Source of the DNA: MPNP01 sp963668325
GTDB lineage: Bacteria; Pseudomonadota; Alphaproteobacteria; Rhodobacterales; Rhodobacteraceae
Length of the DNA: 64,000 nucleotides
Assembly (NCBI GenBank): GCA_963668325.1
Contig: OY764222.1
Span: 806,001-870,000 of the forward strand
Direction: 5' to 3'
A program made the position numbers and the translations under genes. Below, one piece after another: positions 8,117 through 16,847 of this stretch (position 1 is the stretch's first letter; the number at the start of each line of letters is the position of its first letter). The notes beneath the pieces are model-generated. The model saw only the letters and a program-made list of their open reading frames with translations, was not told the DNA's origin and did no database searches.

Positions 8117-10306
8117 TTATTGATTTTCTCGAGGATCAAAATTCCTGGTAAAAAGATAACGATAAAATCTCAATGCTAGTTCGGGGTCCTGTTTTTCAAG
8201 AATTCGCCGGGCAGAAGATGTTAGCACCATCACCAGGCTTGGCATGTCGGCAACCACTTTATCCGCTGGTTTGCCGTATCCCTGCAGGGTCAAGATCGTA
8301 TCGCCTGGCCCAAACTGGTTGAGACGTTCCCCGCTTGCATCACGGGTCGAAGCCCTTCCTGAAACAAGCAATTGAATATCTTTACCGGGGTTATCCGTTA
8401 CTAAAACCTCATCCTGCTTGTAATCCAGAGATACAAGCAAATTATGAAACTCTTCAATCAGGTGCTCAAATTCAACTTGCTGGTTTAATTGGTGCTCCAA
8501 GCCCTCCGAGGATTTTTCCAATAAGGTTGTAAGACGATCATCTTCGGTAGCTGCTTTTGCCTTCCAGGAGGTAATTATGGTGTCCTCGCAGTATTCGAGA
8601 GCAATATCCAGATTTTCGTTAAATTCAAGTTCTGAAAATGTCTTGGCTGCAAGGTTTCGTTCCAGCAAGGATATCAATCTTGCAGGGGTCGAACTAAGTA
8701 CGACTGCTATCCCTTTCTCCCTTGCCAATCTAAGAAACAAGGATAACGAGTTTACTGAAGAAAAATCGAAGCCGGTGATTGCTGAAAAATCCAACACCAT
8801 GCATTGTGGTGGTCGAGGACTGGAAAAAGATGCCTTTAACCGTTCGGTAAGAGGAGAAATACTGCCGAAAAAGATGTATCCCCGTAACTGGTACGTAACA
8901 CCACGATCTCCTTCCTCCTGAAGAATAATAAGGTCCGGTACAGGACGTGTTTTGTTACTCCGTTGATTGAGCAGATTATTCTGGGATTCCACCGGGTCTA
9001 CCCGGCTCAGTCTTATCGCAAAAAATACAACCGCCGCAATAATACCGACAGCTACACCCTCGACCAGTCCAAAAAACAGGATCGCAAAGAAAATTAGAAT
9101 AACTATGCCAAACTCTGATCTGGGTAAGCCCTTGCGTATTCCCTGGAAGCCCTGTTCCAGCAAGCCCAGACCGGCAAACAGAACGATGCCACCGATAAGT
9201 GCTACTGGAATGTACGCTAGCAAACTGCCGCCAAATAACAACGCAGCTCCTATAACCAAAGCAGCGAACACACCTGTCAATCTGGTGGTAGCACCCAGAA
9301 GTTTGCTTCGCATGGAGGATGGTACAATAATCGTTGCAACTGTTCCTCCACCAATCCCAGCAATGAAGGTGGTTAATCCATTCGCCCTGAATTCAGTATC
9401 CCAATCCAGTTCTTGATCCACGGCAAGTTCCAGTCCAGCGGTATTCATGATAATACAAACAAAAGCGATCAGAATAAGGGTTAATATGTTGGGTATCTGG
9501 CTTATCAGAACAGACCAGTCCACCAGGTTAAATTCTATATGACCAATGGGGGGCCATAATGATCCGGTGGCCGTACTTACGACAAGAATACCCTTTTCTC
9601 CTGCATCAACAGTCGAAATATCCAACATGGCAAGGGAAAGATTGTATCCAACTATCAGTAATGCGACACTTGCTGTTAGTATCTGGGGGTTACGCCATCG
9701 ACGTATAGCATAATAAAGCCCTATCCCATATAGCAGGCCCGGAAACCAGACAACGAACCTCTCTGGTTCCAAATGTGTGCTCCATTCATTCCAGCTGAAT
9801 TTTACCCCCATCATGGACATGGCGGCAATACACACCGTGGCACCGAGACCAGTTACAAATCCCGAAGCAACCGGATATGGAATGAAACGGAACAGAATAG
9901 CCAATCGATATCGCCCGATCAAAAGGCAGCAAATACCAGTGGTTACCGCGCTAAGAGCCAGTAAACAATAAACGGTGATAAATATCGCTTCTTCATTAGT
10001 GTTCACCGAGGCCACAATCGTAACCATGACAATAACCAAAGCTGGGGACAACCCAGCTATCGTTCCTCGGAAACCACCGGTCAATCCCAAGAACAAGCAT
10101 GCGGCAAAATTTCCAAATAAAATCAGGCCAATTCCTTGCGACGAATAGGAGGCCAGGGCACCAGAAAAGATTAAAGTTCCAAATGCTGTTTGGGCAACAA
10201 GCAGACCTAGGCCAGAGGTCAATCCTGCGGATAAGGCTGGAACCAGTTTCTGTCCTCTGAAATCAGAATACAGCTCTAGCCAAAGGTCTCGAATGGCGTA
10301 AATCAT
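8117..10306 (-). CDS. SulP-family anion transporter with STAS and cyclic-nucleotide-binding-like domains
   Basis: The product has about 729 residues. Residues 20-420 are a multi-helix SulP/SLC26 membrane domain (AQTAFGTLIFSGALASYSSQ, GGFRGTIAGLSPALV, FRANGLTTFIAGIGGGT). A STAS domain spans roughly 450-570 (YQLRGYIFFGSIS, MVLDFSAITGFDFSSVNSL). The final ~130 residues resemble a cyclic-nucleotide-binding fold (LLVSGRASTRD, LNQFGPGDTILTL). Substrates of the family include sulfate, bicarbonate and dicarboxylates; the actual one is not deducible. The ATG at 10306 has GAGAG upstream and is preferred to the TTG at 10327. It is convergent with matB. Confidence 0.85.
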   Translation of the reverse strand: MIYAIRDLWLELYSDFRGQKLVPALSAGLTSGLGLLVAQTAFGTLIFSGALASYSSQGIGLILFGNFAACLFLGLTGGFRGTIAGLSPALVIVMVTIVASVNTNEEAIFITVYCLLALSAVTTGICCLLIGRYRLAILFRFIPYPVASGFVTGLGATVCIAAMSMMGVKFSWNEWSTHLEPERFVVWFPGLLYGIGLYYAIRRWRNPQILTASVALLIVGYNLSLAMLDISTVDAGEKGILVVSTATGSLWPPIGHIEFNLVDWSVLISQIPNILTLILIAFVCIIMNTAGLELAVDQELDWDTEFRANGLTTFIAGIGGGTVATIIVPSSMRSKLLGATTRLTGVFAALVIGAALLFGGSLLAYIPVALIGGIVLFAGLGLLEQGFQGIRKGLPRSEFGIVILIFFAILFFGLVEGVAVGIIAAVVFFAIRLSRVDPVESQNNLLNQRSNKTRPVPDLIILQEEGDRGVTYQLRGYIFFGSISPLTERLKASFSSPRPPQCMVLDFSAITGFDFSSVNSLSLFLRLAREKGIAVVLSSTPARLISLLERNLAAKTFSELEFNENLDIALEYCEDTIITSWKAKAATEDDRLTTLLEKSSEGLEHQLNQQVEFEHLIEEFHNLLVSLDYKQDEVLVTDNPGKDIQLLVSGRASTRDASGERLNQFGPGDTILTLQGYGKPADKVVADMPSLVMVLTSSARRILEKQDPELALRFYRYLFTRNFDPRENQ

Positions 10307-10512
10307 GTATCTCTCAGCAAACCCCAATCATTAGGTTCTCAATCATAATCAGAAAATAGTTTGGATTGTATTCTTTAATGATAATTACTTTCTCTTGGAC
10401 TATTGCCTAACCTGATTAGTGGGATTTACTGATGTTCAATCTCTTAAATGAGGGTGAAAACACAACCTTTTGACTTTAGATTGTCAAGCGTATGGCTCCA
10501 TGATTTAATTGT

Positions 10513-10755
10513 TTATAACGCAAACCTTAAAACCAGGTAAGGTACAATATTAAACATCAAAATCAGGATGTAATAATGCAAAAGAACTTTTGGGACAGCA
10601 GCCATGATTTCATCAGATCGCTCTCCAAACATCATTTTATTTAAACCCTCAGTTAGTGATCTTAAATGTGTGATTTTCAACAAGCCAATAATGAAAAAAA
10701 TCAGGTTGATTACACTCATCCATGCAAAGGCTGTTATTAGAGATTCATGTGTCAT
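10513..10755 (-). CDS. Small two-helix membrane protein, DUF6868-type
   Basis: The product has 80 residues with two hydrophobic segments, FAWMSVINLIFFIIGLL near the N-terminus and YYILILMFNIVPYLVLRFAL at the C-terminus, joined by a polar loop containing MFGERSDEI. Length, two-helix topology and loop resemble short proteins annotated as DUF6868. The function is unknown. A strong GGAGGA ribosome site lies just upstream of the ATG at 10755, which decides the start over the in-frame GTG at 10767. It sits alone between the SulP gene and mutS on the same strand. Confidence 0.75.
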   Translation of the reverse strand: MTHESLITAFAWMSVINLIFFIIGLLKITHLRSLTEGLNKMMFGERSDEIMAAVPKVLLHYYILILMFNIVPYLVLRFAL

Positions 10756-10865
10756 TTTATCCTCCACCCTTGATTATACTGAATTACCTTCAAACCAGCA
10801 ACAATTAGGGCTTTATCAACCAAATTTCTGGACCTTGTGGTTCTTGACACGATAAACCTCAACTT

Positions 10866-13532
10866 TCAGTAATTTCCATCACTATTTGATTGGGTCTCCT
10901 TAAGTTCATAAATTAGGGAGAGTGCTTCCAAGGGAGTGAGGAGGTCAGGATTCAAACCCTTGATTTTATCCTCTACTGGGGAAGATTTAACCTCAATGGG
11001 TGGTTCCTCAACCAATGAGGAAGCAGCAAATAGAGGTAGATCCTGATATGTCGACAAGATTTTTTCCTGTTTCTTTCCTTTGGGTTGTTCCAATTTCTTC
11101 AAGATAGAATTAGCTCTTTTTACAACTGCCCTCGGCAAGCCAGCCAGTTTGGCAACTTGGACACCATATGATCGGTCTGCCGACCCCTCAACAACCTCAT
11201 GTAGAAAAATTACGTCTCCTTCCCATTCCTTCACCTTTATTGTCATATTATACAAGTTTGGCAATCGATTTGATAATTCGGTCAACTCATGGAAATGGGT
11301 AGCAAAGAGAGTTCTACATTTGATTTTATCATGAATGTATTCCAGGGTTGCCCAGGCTATGGATAAACCATCAAAGGTCGCAGTACCTCTTCCGATTTCA
11401 TCAAGAATAACCAGCGTCCGATGGTCCGCCTGATTTAATATCGCGGCTGTTTCCACCATTTCTACCATGAAGGTTGATCGTCCCTTGGCCAGTTCATCGG
11501 CAGCACCCACCCTGGAAAACAGCTGGGAAAGAATTCCTATCCTTGCTTTTTTGGCAGGCACGAAAGACCCAATTTGAGCCAATAACGCTAACAGGGCATT
11601 CTGTCGAAGAAAAGTCGACTTTCCAGCCATGTTTGGTCCAGTTAAAAGGATAATTCTGGCTTCATCGCTAATGTTGCAATCGTTTGTTACAAATGGTGTC
11701 TGATTGTTTTCCCTCAGTGAATGCTCAACAACTGGGTGTCTACCTTCTATGATCTCCAAATCACAACTCTCGTCCAGGAGAGGTTTGCACCAATTATTGG
11801 TATGGGCGATTTCGGCGAGAGTTAAAATGACATCTATTTCGGCAAGGGTTTGGGCAATCAAAAAGATATCATTCGCTTGTGTCAAAATCTCTTCACGAAA
11901 ATGTTCAAAAAGTGCCAATTCAATCTCAATCGCCTTTTGCTGGGCATTAAAAATACGCGATTCCAAATCAGAAAGTTCTGTGCTGGTGAAGCGACAGGTG
12001 GTAGATGTTGATTGGCGGTGAATAAAAATCTCTGCCAAGGGTGCGGAAATCATTTTGGCATAAAATGATGATGGTGTCTCAACATAGTATCCAAGTAGTT
12101 TATTAAAACGAACCTTTAGTTTGGGGATATCTGCCAGCTGGGCATATTTCTTTTCCAGTTCCGCAATCACAACCCTGGTTTCATCCCGGAGTTTTCTGGT
12201 TTCATCCAATTCAGCGCTATAACCCTTCGCTATGAAGTCCCCATCTTTGGAAGCTATGGGAACATTGGGTAACAAAGCTTTTGATAGCTCCTCAGCCAAA
12301 TTTTCTAGCTTGGAAAGAAAGCCAAACGATGTTTTTAGTTGCTCAGAAACTCTTTCCATCGCCATGACTTCCTGGTTAATGAGAAATGCCTGTTTTATAC
12401 CGATTTTTATGGCATTCAGGTCTCTTGGGCCTCCTCTTTCCAAACTTATCCTTGATAATGACCGCTGAAGGTCCGGAACCATTTTCAGTTTATCCCTTAT
12501 TTCCCTTCGAGTTTCAGCCTGAGAATAAAAATTACCCACCTCGTTTTGTCTTTGTGCTATCAAGCCTAAATTTGTGGATGGATTTACCAGCCATCTCTCA
12601 AGCATTCGGGCACCACTTGCAGTTCTTGTTTGGTCTAAGACCGATAACAGGGTATTGTCTTTTCCTCCAGAAAGGTTTCTGGTAATTTCCAGATTTTTTC
12701 TGGTGGCAGCATCAATTTGAAGGGTATCCTCGGATTTTTCCTTGCTCGGGAATTGTAATTTGGGAATTTTACCGTGCTGGGTAATTTCCAGGTAGGCAAT
12801 AATCGCTCCCAAACATGCCAATTCTGTTCGATTGAATTGACCGAAGGCATCCAATGAAACGACCTCATACAAATCTGCCAAATGCCTTTTTGCAGCCCTA
12901 CTTTCAAAGTGGATATCTGCCAAGGGCGTTTGAGAATCTGTTGTTTCCTTGATTGTATTTAATATCTGGGCAGGAAAAGATTCGGGATAAAGGATTTCCT
13001 TTGGAGCAATTCTGGATAACTGTGACGAAAGGTTGATCAGTGGGAAACTCGTTACATTTAAGTTGCCAGATGAAATATCTGCCCAGGCCAAGGAAACATA
13101 ATTACGTATCAGGTGGATTGAGGCTATGTAATTGTTTTGATCGGCCAGAAGGAGGGTATCTTCCGTCAGGGTGCCTGGAGTAATTACTCTAACAACTTCT
13201 CTTCGTACAATCGCCTTGTTTCCCCTCTTTTTTGCTTCTGAGGGATTTTCAGTTTGTTCGCAAACGGCAACCCTGAACCCCTTGCGGATCAGCATTTGAA
13301 GATAGTGGTCTGCTGCGTGGACCGGAACTCCACACATCGGAATGTCCATATTGTTTGTCTTTCCCCTTTTAGTGAGGGCAATGTCAAGGGCTTCGGAGGC
13401 CGCGATCGCATCATCAAAGAACATTTCATAGAAATCACCCATACGGTAGAACAAAAGGGCGTCCTTGTGATGACTCTTGATCTCCGTATATTGAGCCATC
13501 ATCGGGGTAAGTTGTTGTTTATTCTGGTTCAT
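10866..13532 (-). CDS. mutS: DNA mismatch repair protein MutS
   Basis: The product has 888 residues. The N-terminal mismatch-binding domain carries the FYRMGDFYEMFFDDA signature with the Phe-x-Glu wedge. The clamp and lever domains are followed by the ATPase with Walker A GPNMAGKSTFLRQNAL, DEIGRGTATFDGLSIAWA and FATHFHELTEL. MutS recognises base mismatches and recruits MutL. The ATG at 13532 gives the usual MutS N-terminus (TPMMAQYTEIK soon after); an in-frame TTG six codons upstream is less likely. Confidence 0.97.
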   Translation of the reverse strand: MNQNKQQLTPMMAQYTEIKSHHKDALLFYRMGDFYEMFFDDAIAASEALDIALTKRGKTNNMDIPMCGVPVHAADHYLQMLIRKGFRVAVCEQTENPSEAKKRGNKAIVRREVVRVITPGTLTEDTLLLADQNNYIASIHLIRNYVSLAWADISSGNLNVTSFPLINLSSQLSRIAPKEILYPESFPAQILNTIKETTDSQTPLADIHFESRAAKRHLADLYEVVSLDAFGQFNRTELACLGAIIAYLEITQHGKIPKLQFPSKEKSEDTLQIDAATRKNLEITRNLSGGKDNTLLSVLDQTRTASGARMLERWLVNPSTNLGLIAQRQNEVGNFYSQAETRREIRDKLKMVPDLQRSLSRISLERGGPRDLNAIKIGIKQAFLINQEVMAMERVSEQLKTSFGFLSKLENLAEELSKALLPNVPIASKDGDFIAKGYSAELDETRKLRDETRVVIAELEKKYAQLADIPKLKVRFNKLLGYYVETPSSFYAKMISAPLAEIFIHRQSTSTTCRFTSTELSDLESRIFNAQQKAIEIELALFEHFREEILTQANDIFLIAQTLAEIDVILTLAEIAHTNNWCKPLLDESCDLEIIEGRHPVVEHSLRENNQTPFVTNDCNISDEARIILLTGPNMAGKSTFLRQNALLALLAQIGSFVPAKKARIGILSQLFSRVGAADELAKGRSTFMVEMVETAAILNQADHRTLVILDEIGRGTATFDGLSIAWATLEYIHDKIKCRTLFATHFHELTELSNRLPNLYNMTIKVKEWEGDVIFLHEVVEGSADRSYGVQVAKLAGLPRAVVKRANSILKKLEQPKGKKQEKILSTYQDLPLFAASSLVEEPPIEVKSSPVEDKIKGLNPDLLTPLEALSLIYELKETQSNSDGNY

Positions 13533-13607
13533 TCTTTTGTGCAAACTCAAAAGATTCTGGCTAATGATTGAGATGTTGCATTAGGAAATACTTACAATTT
13601 GGCTATT

Positions 13608-14612
13608 TTACTTCTGTGAATCCGCAATCAATGAAATTATTTCAAACATGATATTGGTTGCAACCATCGCTGTGATTTTATTAGGATTATCAGCTGTGGG
13701 AACCAAACAAACAACATCACCGCCAATAATGTTTAAACCCCGGACTGATCTAAGGATGCCTATAGCCTGCTTTAAATTGAAACCTGGCTCTCCTGGCTCC
13801 AGATTCGCTACTCCAGGGGCAATAGATGGGTCTAGACTATCCAGATCAAATGTAATATAGACCGGCTTGTTGCCGATCCTTTTCCTGATTACCTCTTTCA
13901 CCGAGGATTCCCCCAACAAATCATATTGCTGCTTGGTGATCAATTCGTAGCCCAATTGCCGACTTGGTTGATACCAATCCAGCGTTCTAGGATTGCCTCG
14001 GATACCTATTTGGGTTGAACTGTAAGCATCAACATGACCTTCAGTTACAAGTTGAGCCCCCCAATGAGCTGCAGATTTTCTAGCCCCTAGAAAGTGTTCC
14101 AGGTGGAGAAAGGTATCGGTGTGGGCATCAATGTGCAGAAGGGCTACAGGTTCACCACCAGATAATTTAGAACTCTTGCCACCCAAAGCCCTGACTGTCC
14201 CTCCGGTTATGGAATGGTCTCCCCCTATTGAAACCGGCCTTGCACCGGCTTGATCTATATCCCGGAAGAATTCAGTAATATGGTCAATTGATGCTTCATT
14301 ATTGTTTCCTTCCACCAACGGGACATCCCCAATATCAACGATCTTACAGGTCTCCCAAGGATCAAGTTGAAAATCCAGGTGAACTCTACGTCCAAGTCCT
14401 GATACATCTCGTACTGCTCTTGGTCCCAAATGTTGATCTCTTAGAGTAGTACCATTGCCCGTTGAGTGCGGTATTCCGACCAGGGCTATATCACAATTTT
14501 CTGGTGTCTCCTGGTAATCACATTTAAACAGGGTAGGTATTCCTGCCCAATATAAACCTCGGATAAATTTTTTGTGTGCATCGCTCTGATCCTTAGTTTT
14601 CAAATTCCTCAT
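13608..14612 (-). CDS. Ureohydrolase (agmatinase / guanidino-acid hydrolase family)
   Basis: The product has about 334 residues. Binuclear manganese ligands of the arginase superfamily are visible as GGDHSIT, LHIDAHTDT and FDLDSLDPS. These enzymes hydrolyse a guanidino group to urea plus an amine. Agmatine, guanidinobutyrate, guanidinopropionate and guanidine are all possible, and the substrate cannot be fixed from sequence. The start is ambiguous: ATG at 14612 has an AGGAG only one base upstream, and GTG 14633 or TTG 14630 are alternatives. It is divergent from a betaine-type ABC operon across about 200 bp, which hints at a shared or related substrate. Confidence 0.85.
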   Translation of the reverse strand: MRNLKTKDQSDAHKKFIRGLYWAGIPTLFKCDYQETPENCDIALVGIPHSTGNGTTLRDQHLGPRAVRDVSGLGRRVHLDFQLDPWETCKIVDIGDVPLVEGNNNEASIDHITEFFRDIDQAGARPVSIGGDHSITGGTVRALGGKSSKLSGGEPVALLHIDAHTDTFLHLEHFLGARKSAAHWGAQLVTEGHVDAYSSTQIGIRGNPRTLDWYQPSRQLGYELITKQQYDLLGESSVKEVIRKRIGNKPVYITFDLDSLDPSIAPGVANLEPGEPGFNLKQAIGILRSVRGLNIIGGDVVCLVPTADNPNKITAMVATNIMFEIISLIADSQK

Positions 14613-14809
14613 GCTCCTATTTTTAATCAACACCTGTTAATTTCCGCCTTTGATCAGCATACAGATTTGTAGCCAGAGTCTTTAACTCCTTGGCCGTTGA
14701 CCTGATGATGATCTGCTTGACAAATAACCAATTATTAATGCAATCTTAATATCCTTCGTATTTTTGAAGGTTATATTAATTAATTTCGATATCTTTTTTG
14801 GAGGAAATA

Positions 14810-15766
14810 ATGAGAAAATTTTTAGCGGCATCTGTAGCAATTTCCATGGGAATGGGAGTAGCTGGTGCTTCGAAGGCTGCTGATATAGTAATTGGCACAC
14901 CAAATTGGCCTTCAGTCCAAATTACAGGAGAAATCCTTAAAGTGGTAATTGAAGACAATATTGGTCTTGAGGTTGAAATTCAAACAGGGTCCAACTCAAT
15001 TGTATTTGAAGCCATGGATAAGGGAGCAATGCATGCCCATCCTGAGGTCTGGATCCCCAACCAAAACAATCTTCATAACACCTTTGTTAATGAAAAAGGG
15101 ACAGTTACCCGAAATGAAAATGCCGTAAAGGGATTTCAGGCAATGTGTGTATCTCAAGCAGTTGCAGATGAGTACGGCATTTACAGCATTTATGATCTGA
15201 CCGATCCATCAAATGCTGATCTTTTTGACTCAAATGGTGATGGTCGTGGTGAGATATGGATCGGTGCTCCCGGATGGGCTTCAACCAATATCGAAAGAAT
15301 TAAAGCCAAATCTTATGGCTATAATGAAACATTGGATCTGGTGGAAATGGATGAGACCTTGGCCTATGCCAACTTGTTCAACGCTGTAGAACAAGACCAA
15401 CCATGGGTGGGTTTCTGTTATTCTCCACATTACCTGTTTGCTTCCCTTGACATGCATGTCTTGGAAGAGCCTCCATATGATGAGTCCCAGTGGAATATTA
15501 TCCAACCCACTGATGATCCGGCCTGGCTTGAAAAAGCAAGTGCTCCTGTAGCTTGGGAAGATGCATCTCTCCACCTTTACTATGCCAAGTCTTTGGAAAA
15601 TGACTATCCAGAAGTTGCTTCACTTTTTGCAAATATGCAACTTGATGCTGATTCAGTTGCCGCAATGATCAAGTCCGTGGCTATTGATGGTGAAAATATG
15701 ACTGATTTTGCCCAGCAGTGGGTTGCTGATAACCAGGACAGGGTGCTGGACTGGTTAAGTAACTAA
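14810..15766 (+). CDS. proX: Betaine/proline-type ABC transporter substrate-binding protein
   Basis: The product has 318 residues, with a signal peptide ending near ASKAAD, then an OpuAC/ProX-type fold starting IVIGTPNWPSVQITGEIL. Several tryptophans in conserved-looking positions (PNWPS, HPEVWIPN, GAPGWAST, QPWVGFCYS) could form the aromatic cage that holds a quaternary ammonium group in this family. It delivers ligand to the ATPase and permease encoded directly downstream. GGAGGAAATA precedes the ATG at 14810. Glycine betaine or proline is the default prediction; choline, carnitine or a guanidino compound is possible given the divergent ureohydrolase. Confidence 0.85.
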   Translation: MRKFLAASVAISMGMGVAGASKAADIVIGTPNWPSVQITGEILKVVIEDNIGLEVEIQTGSNSIVFEAMDKGAMHAHPEVWIPNQNNLHNTFVNEKGTVTRNENAVKGFQAMCVSQAVADEYGIYSIYDLTDPSNADLFDSNGDGRGEIWIGAPGWASTNIERIKAKSYGYNETLDLVEMDETLAYANLFNAVEQDQPWVGFCYSPHYLFASLDMHVLEEPPYDESQWNIIQPTDDPAWLEKASAPVAWEDASLHLYYAKSLENDYPEVASLFANMQLDADSVAAMIKSVAIDGENMTDFAQQWVADNQDRVLDWLSN

Positions 15767-15812
15767 GTCAATACGACTGGGCGAAACCAAACCATTTGTA
15801 GGGTGAGAAAAC

Positions 15813-16847
15813 ATGAATGAGAGCGTAGTCAAACTGGACAATGTCTGGAAGATCTTTGGTGAACAATCCATGGCCGCCATGGATGCGATCAATGAAAGAG
15901 GAATTTCCAAACCGGAAGTCCTTTCGGAGTTTGGTTGCGTTGTTGGTGTTCAAAAAGCCACTTTTGAAGTATCAAGAGGGGAAATTTTTTGTATCATGGG
16001 CCTTTCGGGGTCCGGTAAATCCACGCTGGTTCGCCATGTCAATCGATTAATTGAACCTACAACTGGAAAAATTGAAGTATTGGGCAAGGATGTTGGTTCC
16101 ATGTCCAATACTGAACTTAGGGAAATGCGAGCCATGCAAATGGGCATGGTTTTCCAGCACATGGCTTTGCTTCCACATAGATCTGTTCGGGATAATGTGG
16201 CTTATCCCCTGGAGATCCGAAACATATCAAAATCCCGAAGATGGGCCATATCAGATCATGCCCTGACATTGGTCGACCTGGTTGGATACGAGGACCGTTT
16301 GCCTCGTGAACTTTCCGGTGGAATGCAGCAACGTGTAGGTATTGCCCGGGCGTTGGCCTCCGATCCCGAGATTTTGTTGATGGATGAGCCCTTTTCTGCG
16401 CTTGATCCACTAATCAGACTACAACTTCAGGACCAATTTAAGGCCTTGGTGGCCGAGTTGCAAAAAACCACCCTGTTCATTACCCACGATTTGGATGAAG
16501 CCATTAGAATTGGCCACCGCATTGCTATCATGAAAGATGGAGCTATTGTTCAGATTGGTACGGCCGAAGATATCGTGATGAACCCCGCTGATGAATATGT
16601 TCGGGAATTTGTACAGGGAATCTCGAAATTAAAACTGGTAAAGGCCCATTCGATCATGGAGCCTATTGAAAGCTATAAGGGTTCTCTTGAGGGGGCTCCA
16701 GAGGCTGATCATAAAGCTGACCTGGATCAAATCATTGATATCACTGTTAATACTGACTTACCAGTCATTATTACTGATGGTGGAAACAAAGTGGGCTTGA
16801 TAACCAAGCCTCGATTATTACGAGGAATTCAAGGAGGAAAAGAATGA
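15813..16847 (+). CDS. proV: Betaine/proline-type ABC transporter ATP-binding protein
   Basis: The product has 344 residues. Walker A GLSGSGKSTLVRH, signature LSGGMQQRVGIARAL and Walker B ILLMDEPFSALDPL are intact, and ITHDLDEA provides the H-loop. The N-terminal ~45 residues before the nucleotide-binding core (IFGEQSMAAMDAINERGISKPEV) are typical of ProV/OpuAA. The C-terminus is shorter than in ProV and appears to retain only part of a CBS-type region (LPVIITDGGNKVGLI). It overlaps the permease gene by 4 nt (ATGA). Confidence 0.92.
   Translation: MNESVVKLDNVWKIFGEQSMAAMDAINERGISKPEVLSEFGCVVGVQKATFEVSRGEIFCIMGLSGSGKSTLVRHVNRLIEPTTGKIEVLGKDVGSMSNTELREMRAMQMGMVFQHMALLPHRSVRDNVAYPLEIRNISKSRRWAISDHALTLVDLVGYEDRLPRELSGGMQQRVGIARALASDPEILLMDEPFSALDPLIRLQLQDQFKALVAELQKTTLFITHDLDEAIRIGHRIAIMKDGAIVQIGTAEDIVMNPADEYVREFVQGISKLKLVKAHSIMEPIESYKGSLEGAPEADHKADLDQIIDITVNTDLPVIITDGGNKVGLITKPRLLRGIQGGKE

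Noticed and set aside
8967..9416. 149-codon plus-strand frame opposite the SulP gene
   Set aside because: Its Pro/Ala/Thr/Asn-rich composition is the usual antisense image of hydrophobic helices.
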